Source of the DNA: Paraburkholderia rhizosphaerae
Lineage (GTDB): Bacteria > Pseudomonadota > Gammaproteobacteria > Burkholderiales > Burkholderiaceae
Assembly: GCF_004366595.1 (NCBI RefSeq)
Contig: NZ_SORE01000003.1
Coordinates: 362,133-426,132 of the forward strand
Direction: 5' to 3'
DNA: 64,000 bases
The translations under genes and the position numbers were made by a program. Below the pieces are notes generated by a model. It was not told the DNA's origin. It saw only the letters and a program-made list of their open reading frames with translations, and searched no databases. Positions 1-9,800 of this stretch are shown in pieces (position 1 is the stretch's first letter; each line of letters opens with the position of its first letter).

Positions 1-1234
1 CGAGTGCTTCGGCGATCACCGCGCGCTCGAACTGTTCGACGCGTTCCTTGAGCGGCTGCGTCTGACCGTCGTCGGCCGATGTCGCAACCGTATCGTCGAC
101 AATACCCAGTACGAACCGATCGGCCGCATTGCGCAACTCGCGCACATTGCCCGGCCACTCTCGCTGCATCAGGCCCGTGCGTTGCCGGTCGGTCAGGATC
201 GGCGCGGGCCGCTGGTAGCGCACCGCGGCGTCGAGCAGGAAGTGTTCGAAAAGCGGCACGATATCCTCGCGGCGCTCAGACAGCGGCGGCAATCCGATCG
301 TCACAACATTCAACCGGTACAGCAGATCGCGCCGGAACGTGCCGGCCGCGACGTGGTCTGTCATATCGCCCTTCGCCGCGGCGACGATACGGCAGTCGAC
401 ACGAATCGGCTGGTTCGAGCCGAGCCGTTCAAGCACGCCATCCTGAAGCACGCGCAACAGCTTCACCTGCAGCGCCAGCGGCATACTCTCGATCTCATCG
501 AGAAACAGCGTGCCGCCCGACGCATGTTCGAGCTTGCCGATACGCCGTTTCGCCGCGCCGGTGAATGCGCCCGGCTCGTAGCCGAACATCTCCGACTCGA
601 ACATCTGTTCGGGCAGCGCGCCGCAATTGACCGCGATAAACGGCTTGTCGCGTCGCGGCGACAACTCGTGCAGGCTGCGCGCAATCAGTTCCTTGCCCGC
701 GCCCGTGTCGCCGTTGATCAGCACCGACGCGTCGGTTGGCGCGACGTTCGCGATCAGGCGGCGCACCTGCTCGATCGCCGGACTGCGGCCGATGATGCGT
801 GGCGCGACCGAACTCTGCTCCGCCAGCTCGCGGCGCAATGCGAGATTCTCGAGCAACAGCGTGCGACGCTCGAGCGCGCGCCGCACCGTCTCGACGAGCC
901 GCTCAGACGCAAATGGCTTTTCAATGAAGTCGTACGCGCCGTCGCGCATCGCCTGCACCGCCATTGAAATGTCGCCGTGCCCGGTGACGAGAATCACCGG
1001 CACATCCGGCGCGCGCTCGCGGCACTGAGCGAGCAGTTCGAGTCCGCTCGCACCCGGCAGCCGGATATCGCTGACCACCACACCCGCGAAGTCGCGGTCG
1101 ATCAGCTTCAACGCCGGTTCCGCGGCTGCATGCCCCATTACTTCGAAGCCCGCGAGCTGCAAGCTCTGCACGCTCGCGCGCCGCACGAGCTCGTCGTCTT
1201 CGACGTACAGCACCTGGATACTTTTGTTCACCAT
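1..1234 (-). CDS. dctD: C4-dicarboxylate sigma-54 response regulator DctD (partial)
   Basis: I translated the minus strand from the ATG at 1234. The protein runs off the left edge of the window, so the Fis-type DNA-binding C-terminus is missing. Residues 1-120 are a receiver domain with acidic EDD near 12-14, phospho-acceptor Asp about 55 and a conserved Lys in IEKPF. Then comes a sigma-54 activator AAA+ domain with Walker A GDTGAGKE and the GAFTGA loop that contacts sigma-54. It is known to be phosphorylated by DctB and to activate dctA transcription. The start lies 18 bases after the dctB stop, so the two are probably co-transcribed. The sigma-54 promoter in front of dctA (4751-4768) is its expected target. 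Confidence 0.95.
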   Translation of the reverse strand, partial: MVNKSIQVLYVEDDELVRRASVQSLQLAGFEVMGHAAAEPALKLIDRDFAGVVVSDIRLPGASGLELLAQCRERAPDVPVILVTGHGDISMAVQAMRDGAYDFIEKPFASERLVETVRRALERRTLLLENLALRRELAEQSSVAPRIIGRSPAIEQVRRLIANVAPTDASVLINGDTGAGKELIARSLHELSPRRDKPFIAVNCGALPEQMFESEMFGYEPGAFTGAAKRRIGKLEHASGGTLFLDEIESMPLALQVKLLRVLQDGVLERLGSNQPIRVDCRIVAAAKGDMTDHVAAGTFRRDLLYRLNVVTIGLPPLSERREDIVPLFEHFLLDAAVRYQRPAPILTDRQRTGLMQREWPGNVRELRNAADRFVLGIVDDTVATSADDGQTQPLKERVEQFERAVIAEAL

Positions 1235-1252
1235 GATTGTCGCTACGTCAAT

Positions 1253-3136
1253 TCACGTACCCGCGGCGAGCGGATCACCGACCTGCGCGCGGGCGCGGCG
1301 CAGCGTCAGCGCGAAGACCGCGCCCCCATCCGGCGCGTTGCGCGCGACCAGCGATCCGCCGCAATCGCGTGCAATCGACGAAGAGATCGCAAGGCCCAGC
1401 CCAAGCCCCTGGCCCATCTCCTTCGTCGTGAAAAACGGTTCGAACAGATGCGGCAGCACGTCGGGCGGAATGCCCGGGCCGTTGTCGCGAACCGTGATGG
1501 TCAGCGTCGCATCGGATGCCTCCATGTCGATCGCGATGCGTGGCGCGGACAGGCCCGCGACCGCATCGAGCGCATTGCCGAGCAGGTTGATCAACACCTG
1601 TTCGAGCCGCAGGTCGTCGCAATTGGCCAGCAATTCCGCATGTTCGGCGTCGACGTCGAAGCGCTCGCGAACCGGGCGTGCCGCGGTCGCATCGAACACC
1701 GACAGGTCGACCGTCACGCCCTGCAAACGCTTTTGAAGCAACGCGAGCACATTGCGCAACGCGCGCGCGACCTGCGTGCGCGCATTGCGCGGCCGTGCCC
1801 GGCCGACGAACAGCTTCAGCTGATTGGTGATCTTGCCCATGCGCTCCGTGAGCGCGGCGATCGCTTCGAGATTTTCATGTGCGGCAGCGTGATCGCCGCG
1901 TTCGAGGAATACGCGCGTGTTGTCCGAGAAGCTGCGCAATGCGGCAAGCGGCTGGTTGAGTTCGTGTGTGATGCCTGCCGCCATCTGCCCAAGCGCGGCG
2001 AGCTTGCTGGCCTGGATCAGTTCGTCGTGTGCGGCGCGCAGCTCCTGTTCGGCGCGCGCTCGTTCGCGTACTTCGTTTTTCAGCTGCTCATTGGCTTGCG
2101 ACAAGTCCGCGGTCCGCTCGGCAACGCGCTGGTTCAGTTCCGCATAGGCTTTTTGCAGCAGCGTGCGGCTGCGCATCACTTCGCGCACGCGCGCCCGGCG
2201 CATGCGCCAGTAGAACAGCAGCAGACACAGCGACACATAGCCGAACCCGGTGACGATCGTCGCATAGCGCGCGTCCGCATTCACCGGATCGACGGGCGAC
2301 ATCGTGATCAGATGCCAGTCCGGTTCGCCGAGCGCGCGGCTCGACGCGAGAAAACGCGGCGCATAGCGGCCGCCGCCGATGCGCACGATCTGAGCGCTGT
2401 CGTTCAGCTTGCGTTCAACCGTCAGCGGCAGCGGCGCGATCGGCTGCTGCGCGTACTGGCGCGTCTGCCGGATCGAGTCGATCACGTCAGTCGAAAGCGG
2501 GCGCACCGTGTGGTACTTCCACGCGGGCACCGACGACAGAAAGATCACGCCGTGATCGTCGGTCACGATCAGCGGCTCGGACGCATCCGCGCCCTGAAAC
2601 CATTCGAGATTCAGCTTGACGACCGCGACGCCGACGATCTTTCCGTCGAGCTTCACCGGTTGCGAAATGAAATAGCCGGGATCGTGCGACGTTGTGCCGA
2701 TGCCGAAGAAACGGCCGACGCGGCCTTGCACCGCATCGACAAAATACGGCCGGAACAGATATTCGACGCCGACGAAGCTATCCGGGTCGAGCCAGTTGCT
2801 CGCCGCCACGCAGATGCCGTCGGAATTGATGATGTACGTGACGTTCGCGCGCGCCTTGCGGTTCAGGTCTTCAAGGTAGCGGTTTGCGCGTGCGACGTTC
2901 GCCGGGTTCGGATCGACCACGACGTCCTGCACGATCGGGTGCTGGGCAAGCAGATACGGCAGCGACTCATAGCGTTCGAGCGTGCTTCTGAGCGCGCTCG
3001 TCGTGCGGTCCGCGCGGGCGGCCGCGTTGACGCGCAGCGCTTCGATGCCGCGCTGCCAGCTGATCGACCAGGTCAGGCCGCACGCCGCCACGAGCCCGGC
3101 GACGAGCGCGAAGAAAACGAGCAGGCGGCGCGTCAC
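1253..3136 (-). CDS. dctB: C4-dicarboxylate sensor histidine kinase DctB
   Basis: Membrane sensor kinase of about 627 residues from a GTG start at 3136. The frame is open further, to 3274, but those extra residues look like non-coding Arg/Pro/Ala-rich sequence before the first membrane helix. Order: an N-terminal membrane helix (LVFFALVAGLVAACGL), a periplasmic double-Cache-like domain of about 270 residues, a second helix (FGYVSLCLLLFYW), a coiled coil, the H-box with the phosphorylated His in ITHELNQPLAALRSF, and an ATPase domain with DNGPGIP and GLGLGLAIS. It senses C4-dicarboxylates and phosphorylates DctD. It sits between dctA and dctD on the same strand. Function is secure; the exact start is not. 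Confidence 0.93.
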   Translation of the reverse strand: MTRRLLVFFALVAGLVAACGLTWSISWQRGIEALRVNAAARADRTTSALRSTLERYESLPYLLAQHPIVQDVVVDPNPANVARANRYLEDLNRKARANVTYIINSDGICVAASNWLDPDSFVGVEYLFRPYFVDAVQGRVGRFFGIGTTSHDPGYFISQPVKLDGKIVGVAVVKLNLEWFQGADASEPLIVTDDHGVIFLSSVPAWKYHTVRPLSTDVIDSIRQTRQYAQQPIAPLPLTVERKLNDSAQIVRIGGGRYAPRFLASSRALGEPDWHLITMSPVDPVNADARYATIVTGFGYVSLCLLLFYWRMRRARVREVMRSRTLLQKAYAELNQRVAERTADLSQANEQLKNEVRERARAEQELRAAHDELIQASKLAALGQMAAGITHELNQPLAALRSFSDNTRVFLERGDHAAAHENLEAIAALTERMGKITNQLKLFVGRARPRNARTQVARALRNVLALLQKRLQGVTVDLSVFDATAARPVRERFDVDAEHAELLANCDDLRLEQVLINLLGNALDAVAGLSAPRIAIDMEASDATLTITVRDNGPGIPPDVLPHLFEPFFTTKEMGQGLGLGLAISSSIARDCGGSLVARNAPDGGAVFALTLRRARAQVGDPLAAGT

Positions 3137-3277
3137 GATGGCGGAGTCAAGGCGATGGGGATCATCTATTGTGGCACATTGCGACGCGCCGTCTTCGTCC
3201 GGCGCTCGCGCATGACACATCTGCCAGGCGGGCGCCGGTGGCGCCGCTACGCGTCGCGGCGCCCTGGGTTCCATCGC

Positions 3278-4558
3278 TTAGACTTCAGCTGCTTCGCTGA
3301 CCGACACATCGCGCTGCATCACCGCGCGCAGCTTCGAGCGGTCAAGTTCGCGTTCCCACGCGGACACCACCACCGTCGCGACACCGTTACCGACAATGTT
3401 CGTCAGCGCGCGGCATTCGCTCATGAAGCGGTCGATACCGAGAATCAGCACCATGCCCGACAGCGGAATCGTCGGTACCACGGCGAGCGTCGCGGCGAGC
3501 GTGATAAAACCCGCGCCGGTCACCCCGCTCGCGCCCTTCGACGTCAGCATCGTGACGGCGAGCAGCGTCAGCTGTTGCGCGAGCGTGAGATCGGTGTTGG
3601 TTGCCTGCGCGATGAACAGCACCGCCATCGTCATGTAGATGTTGGTGCCATCGAGATTGAACGAGTAGCCGGTCGGTACCACGAGACCCACCACCGAGCG
3701 CGAGCAGCCGAGGTTCTCGAGCTTCAGCATCAACTGCGGCAGCGCGGCTTCCGACGAACTCGTGCCGAGCACGATCAGCATCTCTTCCTTGATGTACGCA
3801 ACGAAGCGGAAGATGTTGAAGCCGACCACGCGCGCGATGATGCCGAGCACCACGATCACGAACACCGCCGAGGTCAGGTAGAACGTGCCGATCAGCTTGA
3901 GCAGCGGCAGCAGCGAGCCGATGCCGTACTTGCCGATGGTGAATGCCATCGCGCCGAACGCGCCGATCGGTGCGAGCTTCGTGATGATCTTCACGACGCC
4001 GAACAGCACGTGCGAAATGCCTTCGATGAAATTGGTGACCACCTTGCCGCGCTCGCCAATCGTCGCGAGCACGCTGCCGAACAGCAGCGCGACCAGCAGG
4101 ATCTGCAGGATTTCACCTTGCGCGAAGGCCGACGAGATCGTGTCCGGAATGATGTGCAGCAGGAAGTCGACGGTCGACTGGCCGTGCGCCTTCGCCGCGT
4201 ACGACGCGACCGCCTTGCCGTCGAGCGTCGACGGATCGATGTTGAAGCCGACGCCCGGCTTCAGCACGTGCGTCGCGATCAGGCCCAGCACGAGCGCGAA
4301 AGTCGACACGATTTCAAAGTACAGCAGCGCCTTGCCGCCGACGCGCCCCACCTTCTTCATGTCCTGCATGCCGGCGATGCCGGTCACGACCGTACAGAAG
4401 ATGATCGGGCCGATCACCATCTTGATCAGCTTGATGAACGCATCGCCAAGCGGCTTCATGTCGACGGCGAACGCGGGTGAGTAGTGTCCCAGCACAATGC
4501 CGATGATGATCGCGGCGATCACCTGGACGTAGAGGATTTTGTAGAAGGGCTTCTTCAC
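3278..4558 (-). CDS. dctA: C4-dicarboxylate transporter DctA
   Basis: A 426-residue inner-membrane symporter of the DAACS (glutamate/aspartate/dicarboxylate:cation) family, which imports succinate, fumarate and malate. It starts [17 protein letters not shown] and has the family signature [11 protein letters not shown], the NLDGT substrate/cation-site motif and the ASGVTGAGF hairpin region. Full length for the family. It is the first gene of a dctA-dctB-dctD block. A 363-base region upstream holds a -24/-12 promoter and paired palindromes, implying DctD-dependent induction with a leader of about 180 bases. Confidence 0.97.
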   Translation of the reverse strand: MKKPFYKILYVQVIAAIIIGIVLGHYSPAFAVDMKPLGDAFIKLIKMVIGPIIFCTVVTGIAGMQDMKKVGRVGGKALLYFEIVSTFALVLGLIATHVLKPGVGFNIDPSTLDGKAVASYAAKAHGQSTVDFLLHIIPDTISSAFAQGEILQILLVALLFGSVLATIGERGKVVTNFIEGISHVLFGVVKIITKLAPIGAFGAMAFTIGKYGIGSLLPLLKLIGTFYLTSAVFVIVVLGIIARVVGFNIFRFVAYIKEEMLIVLGTSSSEAALPQLMLKLENLGCSRSVVGLVVPTGYSFNLDGTNIYMTMAVLFIAQATNTDLTLAQQLTLLAVTMLTSKGASGVTGAGFITLAATLAVVPTIPLSGMVLILGIDRFMSECRALTNIVGNGVATVVVSAWERELDRSKLRAVMQRDVSVSEAAEV

Positions 4559-4750
4559 GATGTGGTTCCTGCGATGGAGTGAGCGACTGGCTCGCCATGC
4601 TGCGCAATGCGGACGTGGGTTCGTACGCCTGTGCGCGGTGACAAGCCGCTACAAGACGACGATTTCAGAAGTACCAGGACAGGAATTCAGGCATCGTGTC
4701 TCCTTGCTTTATTTGTGAGCGGCGCCGTGGCGGGTCCGCGCACCGATCGA

Positions 4751-4768
4751 TTGCAAGGTCAATGCCAA
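4751..4768 (-). promoter_or_regulatory. sigma-54 (-24/-12) promoter of dctA
   Basis: Read on the minus strand the site is TTGGCATTGACCTTGCAA, which matches the sigma-54 consensus TGGCAC-N5-TTGCW with one change (T for C). The invariant GG and GC are separated by the canonical 10 bases. The predicted transcript starts near 4741, about 180 bases before the dctA ATG. The neighbouring dctBD genes encode exactly the sigma-54 activator system expected to use it. Confidence 0.85.
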
Positions 4769-4810
4769 CTCGCGATGCGGGACTGTGCTTTGATTTACAA
4801 GGCTATTTTT

Positions 4811-4879
4811 CACCCGAACGGGTGAGCGCGTCCGATTTTCCGGAAATCCGGAATCGAGATGTCGGACATTCCAGAATGT
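4811..4879. promoter_or_regulatory. Candidate DctD upstream activating sites (three palindromes)
   Basis: Three perfect palindromes lie upstream of the sigma-54 promoter: CACCCGAACGGGTG (4811-4824), TTTCCGGAAA (4837-4846) and ACATTCCAGAATGT (4866-4879). The last two have centres about 31 bases apart, roughly three helical turns, and lie about 100 and 130 bases upstream of the predicted start. That is typical placement for an enhancer-binding dimer pair. Assignment to DctD is inferred from context. None is followed by a T-run on the minus strand, so they do not look like a terminator of the gene ending at 4922. Confidence 0.55.
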
Positions 4880-4921
4880 GAACGTAAGGTAAAACCCTGG
4901 CCGCGCCGACGCGCGCCATGC

Positions 4922-5989
4922 TCAGGCGCCTTCTTCGAGCACCAGCAGGTTGTCGTGAGAAAAGCCGAGCGCGACCGGTTGTCCCCGTTCAGGCAGCACG
5001 CGGTTCGGGTCGTTGAACAGGTCGAGCGAAATGACCGCGTCGTTGACCCGAGTCCGGATTCGCACTACCGCACCCAGAAAACTCACCTCTTCGACAGTCG
5101 CCCGCAGCGTATTGCGGCCAATCGCCGGCGCTTCCAGCACGATCGCTTCTGGCCGTAACGCAAGCAGCCGTTTCTTGCCAGCGTCATCGGGAGCGAGGCT
5201 TCGGGTGGTCGTGAGTTCCTGGCCGTCCACGGCCATTCTGCCGGTAGCGGGATCGACGACGTGCCCGGACAGAATATTCAGCGTGCCGACAAACGACGCG
5301 ACAAAACGTGTGCGCGGAAAGTTGTAGATCTCGAGCGGCGTGCCGACCTGTTCGATGCGCCCTTCGTTCATCACCGCGATGCGGTCGGAAATCGACAGCG
5401 CCTCTTCCTGATCGTGCGTGACGAAGATCGACGTAATGCCCAGTTCGCGTTGCAATGCACGAATGTCCTGTCGAAGCGAAATGCGGATCTTCGCGTCAAG
5501 CGCCGATAGCGGTTCATCGAGCAATAGCACCTGCGGCTTGGACGCGAGCGCGCGCGCCAGTGCGACGCGCTGCTGCTGACCGCCGGATAGCTGCCACGGG
5601 TAACGATCGCCGAGCGACGGCAGCTTGATCAGTTCCAGCATCTCATCGACACGCTTGCGAATCGCGTGCGGCGGCTGGTGAGCGATGCGCAGGCCAAAGC
5701 CGATATTGTCCGCGACCGTCATATTCGGAAACAGCGCGTACGACTGGAACACCATGCCGACGTTGCGCTGCCGCGTGCGCAGATGCGTAACGTCGCGCCC
5801 GTCGATGCGGATCGCGCCACGCGTCGGCGTTTCGAAGCCGGCGATCATCCGCAGCACGGTCGTTTTGCCACAGCCGGACGGGCCCAGAAACGTAATGAAC
5901 TCGCCGCGCTCGATCTGCATGTCGAATCGATGCAGCGCGGTGTTCGACCCGAAGGTCTTGTGCAGATTGTCGATTTCGAGGAAGGCCAT
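4922..5989 (-). CDS. ABC transporter ATP-binding protein (PotA-like)
   Basis: ATPase of about 355 residues for the importer encoded just upstream. It has Walker A GPSGCGKTT, Q-loop VFQSYALFPN, signature LSGGQQQR and Walker B VLLLDEPLSALD, followed by a C-terminal TOBE regulatory domain of about 110 residues, as in PotA/FbpC/UgpC proteins. The ATG at 5989 is preferred over the TTG at 6004 because TTGAGG lies 9 bases in front of it. It is the last gene of the phosphodiesterase-binding protein-permease-permease-ATPase set. The substrate cannot be read from this subunit. Confidence 0.93.
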   Translation of the reverse strand: MAFLEIDNLHKTFGSNTALHRFDMQIERGEFITFLGPSGCGKTTVLRMIAGFETPTRGAIRIDGRDVTHLRTRQRNVGMVFQSYALFPNMTVADNIGFGLRIAHQPPHAIRKRVDEMLELIKLPSLGDRYPWQLSGGQQQRVALARALASKPQVLLLDEPLSALDAKIRISLRQDIRALQRELGITSIFVTHDQEEALSISDRIAVMNEGRIEQVGTPLEIYNFPRTRFVASFVGTLNILSGHVVDPATGRMAVDGQELTTTRSLAPDDAGKKRLLALRPEAIVLEAPAIGRNTLRATVEEVSFLGAVVRIRTRVNDAVISLDLFNDPNRVLPERGQPVALGFSHDNLLVLEEGA

Positions 5990-6023
5990 AAGCGGATGCC
6001 TCAATCCATGCGTCGTCAGTGCG

Positions 6024-6824
6024 TCAGGTTTTTTGCGGCGTCATCGCGCGCGCCGAGCCGAATAGCTGGATCAAACCCATCGATGCCCACGTCACCGCAA
6101 AGGCGATGATCGCGAGCGCCGACGGCTCATACGCGCGATTCGCGCCGATCAGCTGCAGGTAAGGCCCGAACGCGGGCCGATCGAGCAGGCTAGCAATGGT
6201 GAATTCACCGATTACCACCGCGAACGTCAGGAACGCGCCCGACAGGATGCCGGAGCGGATATTCGGGAAGATCACCTTGAACAGAATGGTCGGCCAGCTC
6301 GCGCCGAGGCACTCAGCGGCCTCCGTCAGCGAGCGGATGTCGACCGCGCGCAGGCCCGCATCGACCGCGCGATACATGTACGGCAGCGACAATGTCACGT
6401 AGCCGAACACGAGCAGCAGGTCGGTCGCGCGCTCATTGCTGGTGAGCGGCAGGATCGAACTGCTGTTGTAGATGCGCAGATAGCCGAACACAATTACGAT
6501 CGCCGGGATCACAAGCGGCAGCAGCGTAATGAACTCGACGATGCCGCGCAGTTTCGGCAAGCGTAGCTGCACCCAGTAGGCGGTCGGCACGACCAGCAGC
6601 ACACCGACGACGATCGTCAGCACCGCCATCAGCATCGAGTAGCCGAACGAGGCCTGAAAATTCGGATCGGACAACACGACGCGGTAGGCGTCGAAGCTGT
6701 AGGTGCCACGGCGCATCCGCAAGCTGAACTCGAAGGTCGCAATGAGCGGAATCACGAAATACAGCGCACCGACGATCATCGCGGTCCATGCGCCAACCCG
6801 TGACTGACGCGACGGATGTTTCAT
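6024..6824 (-). CDS. ABC transporter permease (PotC-like)
   Basis: Inner-membrane permease of 266 residues with about six membrane helices and the EAA loop (LTEAAECLGASWPTILFKVI) that docks with the ATPase. It resembles the second permease of spermidine/putrescine- or ferric-type importers. The start ATG overlaps the stop of the other permease (6821-7759) by 4 bases, so the two are translationally coupled. An open frame continues upstream, but only in the shifted frame of the first permease; the coding part begins MKHPSRQSR. Confidence 0.92.
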   Translation of the reverse strand: MKHPSRQSRVGAWTAMIVGALYFVIPLIATFEFSLRMRRGTYSFDAYRVVLSDPNFQASFGYSMLMAVLTIVVGVLLVVPTAYWVQLRLPKLRGIVEFITLLPLVIPAIVIVFGYLRIYNSSSILPLTSNERATDLLLVFGYVTLSLPYMYRAVDAGLRAVDIRSLTEAAECLGASWPTILFKVIFPNIRSGILSGAFLTFAVVIGEFTIASLLDRPAFGPYLQLIGANRAYEPSALAIIAFAVTWASMGLIQLFGSARAMTPQKT

Positions 6825-7759
6825 CGACGCCCCCTTTCGGCACGCGAACGCAGCCAGATATAACCGCCGTTCGACAGCCCCGTCACGACGATCATGCCGA
6901 ACGCGAGCGCGTACCCGAGGTTCGGGTTGTGCATCACGTCGCCGCGAATCTGCGCGAACAGCAGGATCGTCACGATATTGAGCGAGCTGCCGGTCAGCGC
7001 ATACGCGGTCGCGACCGCACCGAATGAATTCGCGAAAAGCAGCAGCGTCGCGCCGAGTACCGCTGGCCACAGCACCGGCAACGCGACGTAGCGCCAATAC
7101 TGGTACGCGGTGCCGCCGAGACAATCGCACGCTTCGCGCCACTCCCGCTTCAGCCCATCGAGCGCCGGCGTCACGATCAGCACCATCAATGGAATCTGGA
7201 AATACAGGTAGGTCAGCGTGAGTCCCCAGAAGCTCAAAATACTGAAACCCGTCGCGTACAGATTGATACCCGCGTACTGCTTGAGCAGCATCGTGACGAG
7301 CCCGACGCGACCGAGCGTGCAGATAAACGCGAACGCAAGCGGCACGCCGGCGAAATTCGAGGCGACGCCTGAGAACGTCATCAGCGTGGGCCGGATCCAG
7401 CCGGGTAGCCGTCCCTGCACCGCCGCCCACGCGAGCAGTGAACCGAACAGCGCGCCGCCCGCCGCCGATGCCGCGCTCACCTTGAAGCTGATCCAGTACG
7501 CGTCGAGCACGCCCTGCTGGAACAGGCCGCCGAAGTTCGCGAGCGTAAAGCGGCCGTCTGCGTCCTGGAACGCGCCGATCATCAGGAACGCGGTCGGCAC
7601 GATCAGAAACAGTAGCGCGAACACAAAAAACGGCAACACGCCAATCCATGTCCAGAGCGCCGCGCCGCGCGCCGGTCCGTCGACCTGCGGCGCGGGCGTC
7701 GGCACCGGCGGCACCCGCAGATCCGCGTCGCCGCGCCCGGCGTCCGATGATGCATTCAT
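6821..7759 (-). CDS. ABC transporter permease (PotB-like)
   Basis: Inner-membrane permease of 312 residues from the ATG at 7759. It has a hydrophilic N-terminus, a first helix (FVFALLFLIVPTAFLMIGA), further helices and an EAA-type loop (EACDCLGGTAYQYWRYVALP). It pairs with the downstream permease to form the channel. An in-frame start at 7825 would add a poorly supported Cys/Ala stretch. It lies between the binding-protein gene (7832-8944) and the second permease in one operon. Confidence 0.9.
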   Translation of the reverse strand: MNASSDAGRGDADLRVPPVPTPAPQVDGPARGAALWTWIGVLPFFVFALLFLIVPTAFLMIGAFQDADGRFTLANFGGLFQQGVLDAYWISFKVSAASAAGGALFGSLLAWAAVQGRLPGWIRPTLMTFSGVASNFAGVPLAFAFICTLGRVGLVTMLLKQYAGINLYATGFSILSFWGLTLTYLYFQIPLMVLIVTPALDGLKREWREACDCLGGTAYQYWRYVALPVLWPAVLGATLLLFANSFGAVATAYALTGSSLNIVTILLFAQIRGDVMHNPNLGYALAFGMIVVTGLSNGGYIWLRSRAERGRR

Positions 7760-7831
7760 AGGCCACACACCTCGCGCAGATGCAGCGGAGCCGGCGTGCT
7801 TGCACGGCTGGGCCCCGCCGCACACATCCGT

Positions 7832-8944
7832 TTATTTGACGTTGGCGCCGACGACTGCGTCCCAGTGCTTCGTCACCGCTTCCTTCGTCGCGTCCTGCTG
7901 CGGCAGCGTCGGGAACACCGCGTTCTTGTACGCCGTCGCGGGCGGCAGCTTGTCGAGCAGCGCCTGCGGCACCTTCTTCGCGGCGACCAACTCGTTATAG
8001 CGCATCGGATGGCAGTAGCCGGCAAGCCAGCCGAGCTGACCTTCATCCGAGTACAGATATTCCATCCACAGCTTCGCGGCGTTCGGATGCGGCGCGTAGG
8101 CGCTGATCGCCTGCACGTATACGCCAGCGACGACGCCCGTCTTCGGCACGACCACCTGCACCTTCGGATTGCCCTTGAGCGTGTCGCGGTCGGCGAGCGC
8201 GTTGTAATCCCAGCGCACGATGATCGGCGTCGTGCCCTGCGCGAGCGACGCCGCTTTGCCGATCACCGGCACGAAGTTGCCGCTTTTGTTGAGATCCGCG
8301 AAGTACTTGAGGCCCGCCTGGTCCGCCTTGCTTGCATCGCCTTTCGCCGCTGACAGCCCAGCCGCGTACACGCCCTGGATGGCCTGATTCGCCGAGCGCG
8401 GATCGCCGGCCAGCGCAACTGCATTCTTGTATTCGGGCTTTTGCAGGTCCGGCCAATCGGTCGGCACCTTGTCGATCATGTCGCCGTTCACCTCGAACGC
8501 GAGCACACCGTAGTAGTCCCCGTACCAGTAGCCTTCGGCATCCTTCGACGAATCCGGAATCGACTTCCACGTCGACACCCTGTACGGCTGCAGCAGTCCC
8601 GCAGCCTTCGCCGACGGCCCGAACGACAGACCCACGTCGATCACGTCCGGCGCTTGCGGCCCCTTGTTGCCCTTGTTCGCCTTGATCGCTTCGATTTCAT
8701 CGCCGGAACCGGCGTCCGGGTTCAGCTCGTTGACCTTGATCCCGTATTTCTTCTGGAAGTCGGCGATCATCGGGCCATAACCGCACCAGTCGTGCGGCAG
8801 CGCGATCACCGTCAACTGGCCCTCCTGCTTCGCGGCGGCGATCAGCGCGTCGGGCGGCGCGGCGATGGCAGCGCCGGCCGCGGTCATCGCCGCAACGGCT
8901 GCCGCCGGAAGTGACAGCAAACAACGTGAGCGGGTCGAACTCAT
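7832..8944 (-). CDS. Periplasmic substrate-binding protein (PotD/Fbp-like)
   Basis: A 370-residue extracellular solute-binding protein with a clear signal peptide: basic SSTRSR, an Ala-rich core, and cleavage likely after GAAIAA. The mature part begins PPDALIAAAKQEGQL and continues with GYGPMIADFQKKYGI, typical of family 1 binding proteins in polyamine, iron and phosphonate importers. It delivers the ligand to the two permeases encoded downstream. The phosphodiesterase gene 91 bases upstream suggests a glycerophosphodiester or related phosphorylated ligand. That substrate is inference. Confidence 0.9.
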   Translation of the reverse strand: MSSTRSRCLLSLPAAAVAAMTAAGAAIAAPPDALIAAAKQEGQLTVIALPHDWCGYGPMIADFQKKYGIKVNELNPDAGSGDEIEAIKANKGNKGPQAPDVIDVGLSFGPSAKAAGLLQPYRVSTWKSIPDSSKDAEGYWYGDYYGVLAFEVNGDMIDKVPTDWPDLQKPEYKNAVALAGDPRSANQAIQGVYAAGLSAAKGDASKADQAGLKYFADLNKSGNFVPVIGKAASLAQGTTPIIVRWDYNALADRDTLKGNPKVQVVVPKTGVVAGVYVQAISAYAPHPNAAKLWMEYLYSDEGQLGWLAGYCHPMRYNELVAAKKVPQALLDKLPPATAYKNAVFPTLPQQDATKEAVTKHWDAVVGANVK

Positions 8945-9035
8945 GTTTTTCTCCGTACTTTGTCGAAAATGTGCTGCACTTTAAAAGCTTGTTGTTGACT
9001 TTGTACTTTCTATATCGGCGCCCGGCTCGACGCGT

Positions 9036-9800
9036 TCAGGACAACGCGTCATCATCGATCAGATCGAGGCGATCCGTGCAAATCATGTCGACACCCCAGT
9101 GCGCGAGCTGGCGCGCACGCGCGGGGTCGTTCACCGTGTACGCGAGTACTCGCAACCCGGCAGCGCGAATCTCGCCAACGAGGGACTGTGTCAGACGCTT
9201 GTGATCCGCGTGCAGCGACACGCATTGCAGTTCGTGCACGATGCGCGGCCAGTCGTCCGGCACCGCCTCGAACAGCATGCCGCGCGGTAGCGCCGGTGCT
9301 GCGTCGCGCGCCGCGGCCAATGCCTGGCTGGAAAACGACGACAACAGCGGCGTTTGCGAACGCCATAGCGCAAGCGCCGCGGTAGCGACGAGTTCGCCGG
9401 TCAGCGCGTCGCGCCCGGCGCAAGGCTTGATTTCGATATTGGCGGCAAGACCGTCGCGCTCACAACGGGCGGCCGCATCGGCAAGCGTCGGCAGGCGTTC
9501 ACCCGCGAAGCGGCGATCGAACCACGAACCGGCATCGAGCGCGGACAGTTGCGACCATGTGTGCGTCGCTGCCGCGCCGCGCCCATTGGTCGTGCGACCG
9601 AGCGAGTCGTCGTGCAGCAGAAACGTCTGATTGTCAGCGGACAGCTTTGCGTCGAATTCGACCATCCGGTAACCGTACTGCACGCACGCATCGAAACCTG
9701 CGAGCGTATTCTCGGGCGCGAGCTTGCCGCCGCAGCGGTGCGCGACAAGCCGTGGATACGGCCAAACGGCGGATTGGGCGGCGTCGATTCCGTTTCCCAT
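9036..9800 (-). CDS. Glycerophosphodiester phosphodiesterase (UgpQ-like)
   Basis: A 254-residue GDPD enzyme that hydrolyses glycerophosphodiesters to glycerol 3-phosphate and an alcohol. The conserved N-terminal motifs are visible: AHRCGGKLAPENTLAGF, then VEFDAKLSADN and LLHDDSLGRTTNG, which supply the metal ligands and catalytic histidines. The C-terminus has VLAYTVNDPARARQL and GVDMICTDRLD. There is no signal peptide, so it should act in the cytoplasm on imported substrate. It is the first gene of the operon ending with the ABC transporter ATPase. Confidence 0.95.
   Translation of the reverse strand: MGNGIDAAQSAVWPYPRLVAHRCGGKLAPENTLAGFDACVQYGYRMVEFDAKLSADNQTFLLHDDSLGRTTNGRGAAATHTWSQLSALDAGSWFDRRFAGERLPTLADAAARCERDGLAANIEIKPCAGRDALTGELVATAALALWRSQTPLLSSFSSQALAAARDAAPALPRGMLFEAVPDDWPRIVHELQCVSLHADHKRLTQSLVGEIRAAGLRVLAYTVNDPARARQLAHWGVDMICTDRLDLIDDDALS

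Noticed and set aside
977..4480. A plus-strand open frame of 1167 codons
   Set aside because: It is antisense to dctB and dctA, is extremely Arg/His/Asp-rich and has no domain; such frames are common shadows in GC-rich genes.
4811..4824. CACCCGAACGGGTG as a terminator for the ABC operon
   Set aside because: On the minus strand it is followed by A-rich, not T-rich, sequence, so it does not look like an intrinsic terminator.
6024..7823. A 599-codon minus-strand frame spanning both permeases
   Set aside because: Only the part from 6824 down encodes a permease; the upstream part is the shifted frame of the other permease gene.
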